Source: Spongilla lacustris (Eukaryota; Porifera; Demospongiae; Spongillida; Spongillidae). Taken from it: a DNA stretch of 64,000 bases. The stretch lies in the NCBI GenBank assembly GCA_949361645.1, contig OX442419.1, positions 2,255,028-2,319,027 of the forward strand. The letters are read 5' to 3'. The first letter of the stretch is position 1; each line of letters starts with the position of its first letter. Made by a program: the position numbers and the translations under genes. Positions 45,505 to 57,765 of the stretch are shown here, in pieces. The notes under the pieces were generated by a model. The model was not told where the DNA came from. It did not search any database and saw only the letters and a program-made list of their open reading frames with translations.

Positions 45505-46133
45505 AGTGTGTGTGCACACACTAAGCCTCCATGTTATGTGCACACACTAAGCCTCCATGTTATGTGCACACACTAACCCTCCATGTTATGTGCATATAAT
45601 GCACATAACATGGAGGGTTAGTGTGTGCACATAACATGGAGGCTTAGTGTGTGCACATAACATGGAGGCTTAGTGTGTGCACATAACATGGAGGCTTAGT
45701 GTGTGCACATAACATGGAGGCTTAGTGTGTGCACATAACATGGAGGCTTAGTGTGTGCACATAACATGGAGGGTTAGTGTGTGCACACAACATGGAGGCT
45801 TAGTGTGTGCACATAACATGGAGGCTTAGTGTGTGCACATAACATGGAGGGTTAGTGTGTGCACATAACATGGAGGGTTAGTGTGTGCACATAACATGGA
45901 GGCTTAGTGTGTGCACACAACATGGAGGGTTAGTGTGTGCACACAACATGGAGGCTTAGTGTGTGCACACAACATGGAGGCTTAGTGTGTGCACACAACA
46001 TGGAGGGTTAGTGTGTGCACACAACATGGAGGGTTAGTGTGTGCACACAACATGGAGGGTTAGTGTGTGCACACAACATGGAGGCTTAGTGTGTGCACAT
46101 AACATGGAGGCTTATTAATAGTGTGTGCACACA
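45505..46133. repeat. 26-bp minisatellite with head-to-head junction
   Basis: Units of ACATAACATGGAGGCTTAGTGTGTGC. Three units at 45505-45592 run in the opposite orientation to about 20 units after 45600, meeting at the palindrome GTGCATATAATGCAC. GGCTTAG/GGGTTAG and CATAAC/CACAAC variants are intermixed. Confidence 0.95.
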
Positions 46134-46396
46134 ACATGCACTGAAAATCCACATCACCACATTGATTTATAAATATTACATGAGACTTACATTATACATG
46201 GCTGAAATTCTGGGAGTATAGAATATGGCCAATACTGAATTCTGAAAGATTGTATGATTGACTAACTGATATTTGCACTCCAAGAAAAATAAACTCTTAG
46301 GTTCCTTAAACTCTTAGGTTCCTTCCCCAAATTGACGTTCTGTTGACTCACAAACATCCTAGATCAGTGCTAAGCCAAATCTTATGTAGCATGTCA

Positions 46397-47127
46397 CTAC
46401 AGGCTGTACTTCAGTACACTATTAGTGCCACCATTCGAAACATAAAGACTAACTCTAAGAGGATCCTCTGCCAATCTACATGGTTTGTTCAGGTTCCCTA
46501 CTGCGTGGATCTTCTGTCCTTTGGGATCAAAGATGGAGAAGCAGCCTCCATCCAATTCACTTACAAAGCTGTAACCTTCATCATCAACTGTTAGTCCTGA
46601 AGGATACTTTACATCTCCATATGATCTGACATAAGTACCTTCAGGTGTGCGGACTTTGATGGTGTTTGAACCACTAGCTGCAACATGTTGTGGGTCTAAG
46701 GCCAGACCCCTTGGAGACTGGAAATAGTTATCACATAATCCAGCACCATATATATATATATATATATGATCAATAACCAGTTACCATCTTGACTGAATAC
46801 TTGAACCCTGTTGTTGCCCATTTCAGAGACAATCACTCTCTTCTTAGAATCAACAACACCACGTGGACCCCTAAACTGTCTCTGACCTGATCCTTCCTTA
46901 CCAAACTTATGAAGGAACTTTCCTCCTGTTGTTAGCTTCTGTATGCAATGATTACCATTGTCAGCAATATGCATCACCTCTCCTATGATGGATATGCTGC
47001 AGGGGGCATTGAACTGACCATTACCACTTCCATAGCTACCAATGGTGTTCCACAGGTGAATACCTTGGTCAAACAAATATATGTGGCGATCACATAGATA
47101 TCTCCATTCTATAGCCTCTGCCCTCAC
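46397..47127 (-). CDS. NHL-repeat protein, 3' exons
   Basis: The upstream exon (about 47110 down to 46785) encodes two clear NHL repeats (GSGNGQFNAPCSISI, IADNGNHCIQKLT, GSGQRQFRGPRGVV, SEMGNNRVQVFSQDG). The last exon (46717-46397) continues in the same style (SPRGLALDPQHVAASG, VKYPSGLTVDDEGYSFVSE, LYVSNGGTNSVLKYSL) and stops. NHL beta-propellers occur in TRIM/LIN-41-type proteins and many invertebrate proteins; no RING or B-box was seen upstream. The simplest splice, GATG-GTAACT to TTTCCAG, joins phase 1 to phase 0, and about 15 residues of one repeat are missing. Either the true junction differs or the gene is damaged. Confidence 0.7.
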
Positions 47128-47177
47128 CAGGGAGGTAACATAACTAAGAGGGTGCTGCTTGAGAGGGGGAGGTGGAT

Positions 47178-47266
47178 TAGTCTTGTTCCCAGACCAATAT
47201 GATACAATTTTTATCGCATAATGTATATATGCAACATGTAGGGCCTGGGGATGAGACTAGAGGTGG
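47178..47266. mobile_element. Degenerate hairpin related to 15790-15882
   Basis: TTAGTCTTGTTCCCAGACC on the left and AGGGCCTGGGGATGAGACTAG on the right are imperfect inverted ends of the CCTCGTCCCCAGGCCC family. Confidence 0.5.
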
Positions 47267-47269
47267 ATA

Positions 47270-48960
47270 CTATTTGGGAGTGGATGACAGAGTGAAGAAC
47301 AGGAAAGCTTAAGGAAGAGTGGTTTAGGGATGTGAGGTGTGATCAGCATGGCTGAAGCCATGAAACACCATTGTACTACAGCTCAGTTTGTGTCCCTATC
47401 AATGCTGATCTGCTTGTACATGTATGGAGGAGGGGCACTTACATGTCTGCCATTGATAGTAGAATGGCTCCAAACACATGATCTATACATGGGTACCAAG
47501 TTCAGCCACATACCAATAATACATCAGTGTACACAATCAACAGAATTTCCCACTACATATACCAGGTCATGTGGCATCCTCTCCCAAATCACTATATGGG
47601 GTGACAAGGTGCTGGCAGATAACCACGTTACAGGATAAGACTTCTGCTCTATCCTGCCATTTCTATAAAACAGCTCCTTCTGTTGAAATGAATTGAAAAT
47701 GAGAGATGGGTTGGGGAAAGATAGATGTTGGAAGTGCAAGTGGTATATAGTGTATGATGTCATTGCATTACATGTACATCATTGTACATCCACCCACTTA
47801 TCAATGTGTGGTCCTGCCCTTCCATCACAAGGACTTGCAGTTCTGCATCACAATGAACTCATGCATAACCTGTGCTGGGCATGAGGAAGAATGGGAGGGA
47901 GGGAGAGGGAGGGATAGGGAGGGAGGGAGTGAATGAGAGGAGGCAGCAGATGGAATCCCCTTGAGGTTTTTGTTACATGATCGCAGGTTGATGATCAATG
48001 GATGTGAAGGCTGTCAGGGAGATTTGCTAGCCTAACTGCAGCCCCTCCATGCCACCTCTCTTCGTGGATGTAGTATGAGCAGAATTGATATGTATGTAGT
48101 ATTGTAATTTTCTATACAATTACGTATCATTGCACTTGCAGATTTAAAAAAGATTTCAGTAAAGTCATTGACTATTTTATACATAACTCAGTACAGCAGT
48201 CATGTACTCATGACTTTATTTATGTGACAGGAATGCAGAGGTGACCATTTTAATGCAGATTTAGCTGTAACTTGGAAAATATGGAATCTTTAACAGATGA
48301 TATAATTGTAATTGTAATAATTATATATGTACCAAACATTGATTTCAGTAGACACACTTTTGAGTTTGGGTAGCCCAGCTCCATCATCAGTTCGTGTTCT
48401 GCTAGATTGATGGCCTCCAAATGGCAGCCTGCAGCCATGCAACTTCAGAACACGTTCCACCCCCCCCCCCCCCCCCCACCCCCCCCTCCTACCCACCCTG
48501 CTCCCTATTATCAGCAAAGTTTGTCAGCCAGGAGTTGCATGAACTCAGCCCAACACTCCAAAGAATGCTTGAAGCATGCCGTGCTTCTGCAGTTCTGCTG
48601 CATCACTGTATTAAATTTCCTCTTCTTTTTCTCTTCAGCGATAGAGGCTATGGATTTGAAGGCAACATTGGTGTATGTGCAACAGTCTGAGACTGCCATA
48701 TACTGTGATCTGCTACCAGAGAAGATACGATTGGCCCACATTTTACCTCTTTGTACACAAAAGATGCTACGTCACCTATTGCATCCATGACCTGACGACC
48801 TTTGCTGAAGGCAAGGGCAATTTTAAATTTTTTTTTTTTTATCATGGACTAGACTACTTTTCTTTTAGAGAGAGCGAATAAAGGAACAAAGAGACTACAC
48901 AAATGCTATTTTCAAATTAAACATACCGCTATAGGTTCGCAAGTTCGAACTCCGTACCCC
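47270..48960. other. No secure gene
   Basis: A GGGA-rich run at 47890-47930, a poly-C run at 48460-48485, and an open frame at 48407-48790 (AIEAMDLKATLVYVQQSET) whose start follows an acceptor-like CTTCAG at 48639. The words ATGGATTTGAAGGCAACATTGGTGT recur at 56680 and 57090, so this is repeat-associated. Confidence 0.4.
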
Positions 48961-48972
48961 TTGCCGCCTTTG

Positions 48973-48986
48973 GCATGCGCATGCGC
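48973..48986 (+). promoter_or_regulatory. NRF-1-like palindrome
   Basis: GGCATGCGCATGCGCAG contains the GCGCATGCGC-type core bound by nuclear respiratory factor 1 in animals. It lies about 75 bp before an ATG with a nearby GTGAGT donor. Confidence 0.4.
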
Positions 48987-49054
48987 AGTTATCGTTACCA
49001 AAAAGCAGCGTTTCGTTTTCTACTTAATGTCTTTTTTCGTGCTTGGAAGAACTA

Positions 49055-50138
49055 ATGGCTGCTCCCGTTGTTCCTGTGCTACCTGTGAGTTATACACTTG
49101 TGTGTTTATAGGTATGTCTAGCCAGTATTTATCTCTACACGCAGCTCTCTGGCCACAGTTAACAATAAACTGCTAAAGCTCTGAGTCACTCTGCCACCAA
49201 CGTGACCTACATGGCTACAACCTCTCGTGTGCTTCAGGGCCAGGAAAGGTACACAGTGCGTTGGCAGGTAAGAAGTGTCTGCCTTTCGCTTCCCCATTTC
49301 TATAAAAACGTTTAAAAAACGCCTTGTGATCCCGCGGGGCATAATTTGCTCAACCAGGGCGCGGTTAAAAAGGAAAAAAAGGAGTTGCACCGCATGCAGG
49401 TGACATGCTAAGTAAAGCATTTGGTTAGACGTTTTAAGACAGCAGGCATATGTATAGGTTATCGTAGTTAAAAAACGAAACGCAGTCGTCCTCGAGCCCT
49501 TGTTGTATGCATGCACGTGCCTTGCTCTCTTACTTGCAACTGTGCGATGTCATGAAGGCGGATGTACAAGTGGCGACGGCGGCTGGGGGGCATGCATAAA
49601 ATCACACGGATTTAAATTAGCATTTAGTTCTCGTACTCAGACCTGATGCGCAGAGCGATGTACATCGTACTCATACGGCTGTCGTGTTGTTCATTTATGT
49701 GATGCAGACGTGCAATATTGGATGGACGGGGGGCATTTTGTTTTTAAAGCACGGTATTTACTCCTATTTTCACTTATTTAGAACTGCAGCAGCAAAAAGG
49801 AATGGCTGGAAGATAGCTGCATTAGAGCATCAGCTGAATCATCTACCACCAGCAGCTGTTCGGCCAGCCCCTCAGCCCCTAAGCCCCTCAGCACCATCAC
49901 AGGATGCGGAGGGAAGGATCTCAGCTCCGGAGGCCAACGTTGCAGAGCTGAGGGCACAGCTTCTCTCCAGATGAGATGTGGAGGTGGTGAGGAGTATGCT
50001 CGAGGCAACAGGTTCTGCCCATGTACAGCCCTCTATTTTCCATTCTGTCCTCTTCCCCTAGCTTCTCTCCTCCTATTATATGTCCCCTCCCCTTCTACCC
50101 ACTCCCTGCATGTTCACCCCGCACACAGTGATGCTTAA
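49055..50138 (+). CDS. Possible 5' exons of an unidentified gene
   Basis: Candidates: 49055-49084 (MAAPVVPVLP, donor GTGAGT, phase 0), 49211-49267 (MATTSRVLQGQERYTVRWQ, donor GTAAGA, phase 0) and 49782-50138 (acceptor TTTAG, open to TAA in phase 0, Ser/Cys-rich then Leu/Pro-rich). The first two do not join in frame, so one may be non-coding. In the third, a competing frame (49786-49974; IAALEHQLNHL, VAELRAQLLS) looks more like a coiled coil. No family is recognised. Confidence 0.25.
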
Positions 50139-50149
50139 GAGCTCAGTTT

Positions 50150-51920
50150 GATGCAATACACCTCCCCCAGTATGTCCAAGCCCACGTTGATTTAAGTACT
50201 CCATGCTACAAAGGCTGTCTGTCATGCTCTTAGGACTGGGTTAAAGGGCTTAGGAGTTTGTGTGTGTGTACAGTGAGGGCTGGTACATGTATGTGTGTTA
50301 CAAGTATCAATAGCAAAAATGATCTAAAACTCTTACAAGTGAACCTGCGTGTTAGTACTTGGTACCAAATGCACAGAAGTCTTAGCTAGGTTGAAGAGTG
50401 AGGTAGCTTTACCATGGGGATAGATTTTTTTTAGCTAACAGTGCTGGCCCATGTGTACGTAGGGGGAGGGGGTTGGGTTAACAGGCTGCATCTCACTTCA
50501 ATGTTACGGCTATTAAAGTTGGACTACATTTTGTGCATACGTTTTTCTAAGACGTATGAGATGGTCATGTCAAGAATCTTGGTCACGATTTTTTCCTAGC
50601 TGTTAGCTGTTTTCCCGCTTGATAACTTCTGTCTGTAGCTAGTGACCTGGCGATCCTTCTCTCGTGCTTCTTATAGCAGTCGCTTTAGTCAGGAACATCT
50701 TCTAGCTTTCATTTAAAAGTATGACACACATCACATACAGATTGGAAAACAATTGCCAAAATGTTCAGTTTTTATATTTCTTTTGCCCTGTTGGTCTGAG
50801 ATGCAGCCAGTGTAAATCAATTAGACATTTTGTGAAGGTTAGTGTGGCCTGGTGCTGTTTCCTTGTGTTCTTGTTCACAAAAAGTCCCACATAGTAGTTG
50901 TACTGAGTTGGGAGGAGATGTTCCACTCTCCATGTTTCCTCTTCTTCATTCACTCTTGAGGGTGTGTCCAGGTGGGAGGGCACTTTGGGCATGCCCACCC
51001 AACAGTGTTCTCCCAACTGGAGAAGCCTTCCCCTCCCTGTCCTTAAGCTACAGGTCCATGGGCGAAGAGGGGTTGGCACTTAGGGCACGTGCCCACCCCT
51101 CCCAAACCCTGGATCTGCTGCTGCCCCTTTCTCACATTTCTCTTCCCTCTTCATTGACAAGGCCACCCTCACCCCCCCACCCCAAAACTGGGTATACCAC
51201 TCCAAGGGAGGGAGGGAGGGCAAATGTGTTTGTTGGGAGGAGAAAAATCTACAAGGAAATGAATAATACATAGAAGTGGTTTAAGAAATAACTGCACAAG
51301 AAAGCCACCAAGCTGTGCAGGACTATGAGCTATGTGTGTAGGACTATGAGCATGTTTGTTTTGCCTTGAAGTGGATTAGCATGTCTTTTGTGTAACCAGT
51401 TTGTCTTGTTGCCTGATCCAAGTGTAGGTAAATGCTATGAAGTGGAATGGGCAGGCTTGAAGAGCACAGGCGTCACATGGAGGCAGTGAGATCAGATGAA
51501 AACTCATTTGAAGACAAGTTTCCATACACCTTGTGTGTATGATGGTGGTGTTGTATTAAAAAAGCTCCTTCTGCAGGTGCCACAGCTGTATCTCCTGTAG
51601 GTACCACATCATTTGGGACCTGAGAGGCTCCCATTCAAAAAGAACCTGTTCCAACTACTGCTCTCGAAGGACTGTGTTCTCTTAGGGAGTCTTACATGTG
51701 GCTGTGCAGGGCATGGGACTGAGGAAGTGGAGGTGTATGGAGTGATAGACCTTGCAATCCCATCCCCAGGTCTGTAGTTAGATCTACATATTGATCTCCC
51801 AAACCCAAGTATCCATTGTGTCCTTTAGACAATAGAAGTACATACATGTACATACAATCTGTGCCATGACTTGCCTTATTTGCTTAAATTTATAATGAGT
51901 AATTAATGTTGTCTGAATGT
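50150..51920. other. No gene seen
   Basis: Mixed unique sequence. Open frames around 50765-51270 on both strands lack splice or motif support. Confidence 0.45.
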
Positions 51921-51926
51921 TCCCTC

Positions 51927-52080
51927 ATGCTAGGCTTGCTATGGTGTAACAGGAGGGCAGAAGGAGCAGGATCATCTTGGAAGGACTTCTTGACCACTAC
52001 TTTGCTGAAGAGTGCTGGTACTGTTTGTGAGTGGTTCATGGAAATGACCACCAAACAACGACATTGGCAGTTGCAGACAG
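51927..52080 (+). CDS. Possible exon
   Basis: The frame from ATG 51927 (or an acceptor CATGCTAG at 51932) to a GTACAC donor is open in phase 1 and reads WKDFLTTTLLKSAGTVCEWF. Balanced composition favours coding, but there are no partners and no recognised family. Confidence 0.22.
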
Positions 52081-52089
52081 GTACACTTA

Positions 52090-55000
52090 TGTACAAATGT
52101 GCTTTGCTGTGCACATACACACAATCTGCACACATAAATGCATGCAAGAACATCCCTGCATGTTTTACCAAGGACAGTATATTTTTAAAAGTAGGAGTAC
52201 ATCACTACCACATAATTACATGCATTGACACACAATAGATTAGTGTATGCTTTACAGTGGTGTTCTGTCCTTCACTACAGAGGTGACCGGATTGACTTCT
52301 TCATTAAACCAGTCGTGCAGGGTCTTGGCATGTGCTTTTTACCAACTACTTCATGTACACATACTTGTATGGATGGCAGCATGAGACGTTGCACGCAAGC
52401 CTAGGCCTGTACATGTAAGTCATGTATACTTTGGGTTTAATTCCTTGTTGTACATGTACGTGTGTATACATGTATATATCAGTGATATGTACATGTACAT
52501 GCATGTAAATGCACTTAAATGTGTTAGAGGAAGTGATATTCAAGCCTCTGGTATGTGTCCATGTATCATTGTAACTTATGGTTAGAATGCTGGAAACAGA
52601 AACGTCAAACTGAAGCATGTACATGTAATATGAAATAGAAAACCAATATGCTAATATTTTTAACAAGAAGAATATGTCATATTATGTGCATCAATGCCAA
52701 TTGTTTGCTTTTTAAAGTAGATTTTTGATTATCTGCTCAGCTAAATATGTTAAGTACATTGTATCTTCTAAGTGCTATTAATGAGTTACGACCAACCATA
52801 AAGTATTCCCATTGTGGGGTAAAGCTTTGCGTTTTAAAGACCGTATCTCTGTGACCATTAATGTTATTGTTTAGTTAAAGTTACGTTCAGGTACCATTTC
52901 TTTCCTGCAATGTAATAAGATACACTTAAAAAATAAAATATAATAAAACACAAGATTTTTTATCATAGGGAGAATGTATAATACAGTGTAGTGGGGAGAA
53001 AGAAAAAAAAAAAAAAAAGGGATACATGCCAAATTAACTTGGGAACAATAATTTAATTACTGTAGATTACCTCTCCTGGAACTCATGGAGCTGAGATACT
53101 ACTGCCTTGGAGATATGTGCACATGCTGCAGATAAATAGGTGCAATGCCAACACCAGTGGCAGCTTAGACACAAATGTAGCATGAAGATTGTAGCAGTAG
53201 ATAGTACACTCCGCAACCCGCCACAAACTCTCATATGCCGAAATATATCATATGCCTACATCAATGCACTTATATAGGAATACATGGGAAGTTCAAAGGT
53301 CACATGCAGTACATGAAAAGCCAGACAGTCTAGTCAGTCACGATTCAAACATGAAGTCTAGCTTGTTACACTGATACAAATTTAGCCGCTCTGTGGTCAA
53401 CCAATACTGCACCCTTTGAGCTCCTCTTTACCACTATCGCCATTGTGACACCAGAGCCTGTGTATCCACCAGCATGCTCATTTTACCAATTGAGCCTTTC
53501 ACTTTCAAAAATGCGCTTTGGGCAGTTTGCACCATACTGTCATACCTCCTTTTTGACCTTTGATTGTCACTTTTGTATGCACTTCTGGTCCTTCTTGACA
53601 ACTAACTGAGGTATCAGCTTACCAGAACGCAAGCACATCACTATTGGCTCGCCTCCACTATTAGTACTGCCTCCATCCAACTCTTATCTCTTGCGCATTT
53701 TAAAGCTTCAATCCCTCCATGAGGGTAGCCCTGGATCACAGGACAGATACCAAGCCAGGTGTATTTTTAAAAAGGACATGTGGAGTACTGGCAAGGTGCG
53801 ATGGCAAGTGGCAGCATTACCACAAATCTAAGATTGGACACTTGAAAAGGTGTGAGTTCAGAAGAGGCTTGTGTTTTGTGGATGCAGTTATGCAGTCACT
53901 AAATGATGGGAGCTCTGTGCTCCACAGTAACACTGGGAACCCCCAGAGGGTCATGTTTGGACTGTGGAATGGCAGGATACGCACAGAACATTGAGGAAGG
54001 TTGGAAATTGAAATGGCTTTTCTATTCAGATCTCGTGCATCTAAACATGTTTTTACTTGGGACTAGACACATGGCAGTAAGGTTGTTTATCCACTCTGTG
54101 GGTATACCAACCATGTCTTCCATTGTTTGCAACATTTCTTGCACTGCTGCTCTCATTGTGTGCGTGGAATCCTACAGTGGACCGGCCATCAAGCTCAGTG
54201 TCACATAACCCTGGCAGACATGAAAACATCTTGATAGTCCTTCAGCATAGATTGTTGTATAGGCTTTTGGGTTTTTTCCTCCGTGCACACTTATTCAGCC
54301 TCATAGGTGAGTGGTGTCAGGCCTGGGGCAGGCATACATCTGGTGACAATATAGTATGGTGCTTAGTCTCCAGCATCTCAACCAGCCACATCAACACCTG
54401 TCGTTTATGTACTTGGACTTGACAGAGCCCCATTGACTTCCTTACTAGTCCAACATACATATGCATATTTGGAGTGGCAGGTTTCCTACCATCTATACCC
54501 TCTATTGACCATTGATCAATTAATGGATTGTCACTGTTGTATGCACTTCAGGTTTTTCAACACTACACTTTATCCAGCCTTTTAGCTAGAGACAAATCCT
54601 TCAAACAGCCTTCTAATTATTTATTCGTTCCATATCCCTAATAAGGAAGTGCAGCATCAATTCCTCCATTAAGTCTCCAAACGGACAGTCCTGTACCTGT
54701 TTCCTCATCTCCATCACAAAGGGGTCTCTTTAGCTGTCTCTTGATTGCTGATCCTTCTAGCACACAGACTGTTCACCTTCTTAGATGGTAATTCAAACTT
54801 GCTACCTCGAGGGGCCAGATATTTTCACTTAACTGCTAGTCTAGCTAGAGTAAGGATCCCACTTCTGGCGATGTTTTCATACTGATGCTTAGTTGTGTTA
54901 CTGGTACTTTGATCCTTAATGCCTGTGGCCTTGGTCCTGCCCCCGAATATGCATCCAATAGGCTACATCCTGGAAGAGCAGTAAACATGTATCATAATGA

Positions 55001-56420
55001 AGGCCTAGGGTGTTCAGCATTACAGGGCCTACATAGCTATATGGAGAAGAGGTTAATGTTTAAAACTCTATTGGAGGCACCATTTTGGTGCCATTTAGCT
55101 ACAATGCACCAGCTTGCTTGTAGTCGAACTAAGGTACAAGATCAGCAATAAATGGTTGGGACACTTTTAATCTTTAATTCATTGCTGCAGCCATACAAGC
55201 TGGGTTGGGTTGCTCCAAATAGAATGGCACATAGAGATGGTTATAGATTTATTAGTTGCCACTGCTCGCCAGTCTACTGATTACCTGGCCCACATGGTCT
55301 AAAATACTTCTTACAAAGTCAGCAGGTCATCAGTGTAGTACATGGACATGGATTCAGGATCTGGCTCTGGGTGCAGACGTTGCATTAACCTCATCATCCA
55401 GTCTAAACAGCAATACAATGAATGTACATGTATGCAATCTTTGGTGGTAGTAACAGAAATGGGAACATGTCTGACATACAGTAGTGAAATATTCCCAGCA
55501 GTATGGCCAGGCTGGCCATGAGTTGATACCCTGAACTCATAACAAAGGTGCCTGTCTCATATCAGAAGCACCACCTGTGGCAATGGGGAGACATGGTCAT
55601 GCAAGAACACCTTCATTATATTGCCACATGCACCCAAAGGTACACAACACTCTTACTACTAACCATTATAGAAATTCAGCTTCAGTCCAGTCCTCTTGAA
55701 TAGTTGCAAATCAATTCACAAGGCATGGACAAGATAACACATGCCAGCATTCTTTCAAGGTTACACACATCACTGGTTATCAAGGTCACATATGTCCATC
55801 AGTCAGGCAGCAGTGGGAGTAAGGTCAGTTCAATCACTTCCAGAACACGAAGAGGCAGTAGTTGAGGAGTTGTTGTCATTAATCTTCCAAGGCAACACTG
55901 ACGTGACGATTTGATCCCATGTATACCAACAGTCAACGCTATGTAGTACCAATTGAACAGCAGCATATAAGCAGTCCCTTAACTGAAAGCAACAAGCTCA
56001 TTTACAATATAGAAGTATTCTTTCAATCATAAGTGGATTCAATGTAAGTGGTATTCAGTATACATGTAACTTTAAATGTGGGTGGTAATTTATATTTACA
56101 TTGTGTGTATTTCACAGGTATGTTGGATTGGCAGTGTAAAGTGGTCATGGTTTCCAAATGGATAGGCAATGCTGAAAATCACATTCGAGTATAAATGTTT
56201 ACTGTACTTGGTGCTTAACACCACCAAGCGATGATAATGTACACAAGCATTAGTATGTTTAACTATGTTCCATTGACTGCACATGTGTAAAAAGCCTATG
56301 TACACACACAAAATGAATACATTGAACCACTGCATTATGTGACTGTGTCTCTAGTTGTAGAATCTCACATCCTTGCAGCCCTGCTACTGCTCAAAGTGTA
56401 GGATATCTCTGGCCACTCCT
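52090..56420. other. Gene-poor stretch
   Basis: AT-leaning unique sequence with a poly-A run at 53002-53018. An open frame at 53719-53994 (KRTCGVLARCDGKWQHYH) reads like a short Cys/His-containing peptide, but no splice model or family could be supported. Confidence 0.4.
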
Positions 56421-56434
56421 GGCACAGATTTTGA

Positions 56435-57115
56435 ATATCTCGATCCACACCTGTGGTGCACTGGAACTAACAAATACCACCCAATGGGTTAATTATGCTG
56501 AGATGATCAGAGTACTGTTCGGAGGGGATAGTAGTCTATGGTGCCAGTATGCTCACAGTGAGTTTATGGTATAAGCAAGCTCTTCCCATTCAAAAAAAAA
56601 ATGTCCTCATGCATATGGGCTGTATATTGTTGCATGTATATACATGTACATGTAGCTGTGCATATTGTATTGGTGGGGGTATGGATTTGAAGGCAACATT
56701 GGTGTCTAGTAATGATTAGAAACATTATGGACTTAGATGTAGTTATCTTAAATGTCTTACCTTAAATTTAGGACTATATATTGCATTTTTGCTTTTGATT
56801 TGCACCACTATTGCCTTCATCCTCCTTACAGACATATCCCTAGGATGGAGCCTGCCCCCATCTGGTGCCTGATGTGGTGCACTGGAACTAACAAATACCA
56901 CCCTAAGGGTCTAATTATGCTGAGGTCAGAGTACTGTTCAAAGGGAATAGCAGTCTACGGTGCCAGTATGCCCACAGTGAGTTTGTGGTACAGTATTTAA
57001 GCAAGCTCTTCAGATTTCAATAATTTCCTCTTGGGCCATGTATCGTTGCATGTATATATGTAGCTGTGCATATTGTGCATATTATATTGGTTATGGATTT
57101 GAAGGCAACATTGGT
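56435..57115 (+). repeat. Tandem duplication of a ~430-bp segment
   Basis: GTGCACTGGAACTAACAAATACCACCC through GTGCCAGTATGC(T/C)CACAGTGAGTTT occurs at 56456-56565 and 56876-56990. ATGGATTTGAAGGCAACATTGGTGTCTAGTAAT occurs at 56681 and 57091. The shared block could be a duplicated exon, because an ACAGTGAGT donor word ends it. Confidence 0.75.
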
Positions 57116-57501
57116 GTCTAGTAATAATGAGAAATATAATGGACATAAATGTAGTTATCTTAAATGTAGGACTAAATATTGTGTTTTCACCGTTGGCTTG
57201 AAATTAGCCCCTCCCTCGTCCTTAGGCTGGAGCCTGCCCCCATCTGTCCTACTTCAGGTGCCTGATGTCTGCAAGCTTCCCTCTGTGATTATACTGACAT
57301 TGGAAGGCTGAATGAAGGTTAGTTACATGTACCATATTTAGAGTTGGGCATATGTGCTTGTAGTTCAGTTGAATTGGCATTTAACTATGGTGTTGATTTG
57401 ACTTTGTACGGCAATCTGCGTGCTGGGATATGTGTTCTAAGTGCTGGGTTAATGTGCTGTTGGGATGATATGAGCGTGGGTAGAGCAAATAAATGTTGGA
57501 G

Positions 57502-57598
57502 AGATGTGTGTCCTTCTTTGGAGAATATCTAAAGGGGCAAGGGCAACCTATTCACAGGCTTTGTAATGTAGATATTCTCCAAAGATGCACACCCATCT
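57502..57598. repeat. Inverted repeat beside the retrotransposon
   Basis: GAGATGTGTGTCCTTCTTTGGAGAATATCTA pairs imperfectly with TAGATATTCTCCAAAGATGCACACCCATCTC across a 35-bp loop. The Ty3 element inserted 11 bp beyond it. Confidence 0.75.
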
Positions 57599-57609
57599 CC
57601 CTTTCCTTT

Positions 57610-57729
57610 TGTGACAAAGACCAGCTTTAATCACCAGACTGATATTACGTACACTTACATTAGTATATATATACACAATAAATACTACTGCGCATGTGCG
57701 TGCATGATGTAATAACTGCGTACGCTACA
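57610..57729 (-). repeat. 3' LTR
   Basis: Identical to 62518-62637 over all 120 bp. Ends are TG...CA on either strand. Contains a (TA)n stretch and an AATAAA word on the plus strand. Confidence 0.95.
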
Positions 57730-57753
57730 TTACTCCCCCTCCCTCCTCCTTTG
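57730..57753 (-). promoter_or_regulatory. Polypurine tract
   Basis: On the minus strand AAAGGAGGAGGGAGGGGGAG directly precedes the 3' LTR, the expected primer for plus-strand synthesis. Confidence 0.85.
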
Positions 57754-57765
57754 AATGGTTCGACA

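Noticed and set aside
54123..54422. Open frame on the plus strand at 54.1-54.4 kb
   Set aside because: No splice partner, motif or repeat support; length is within chance expectation.
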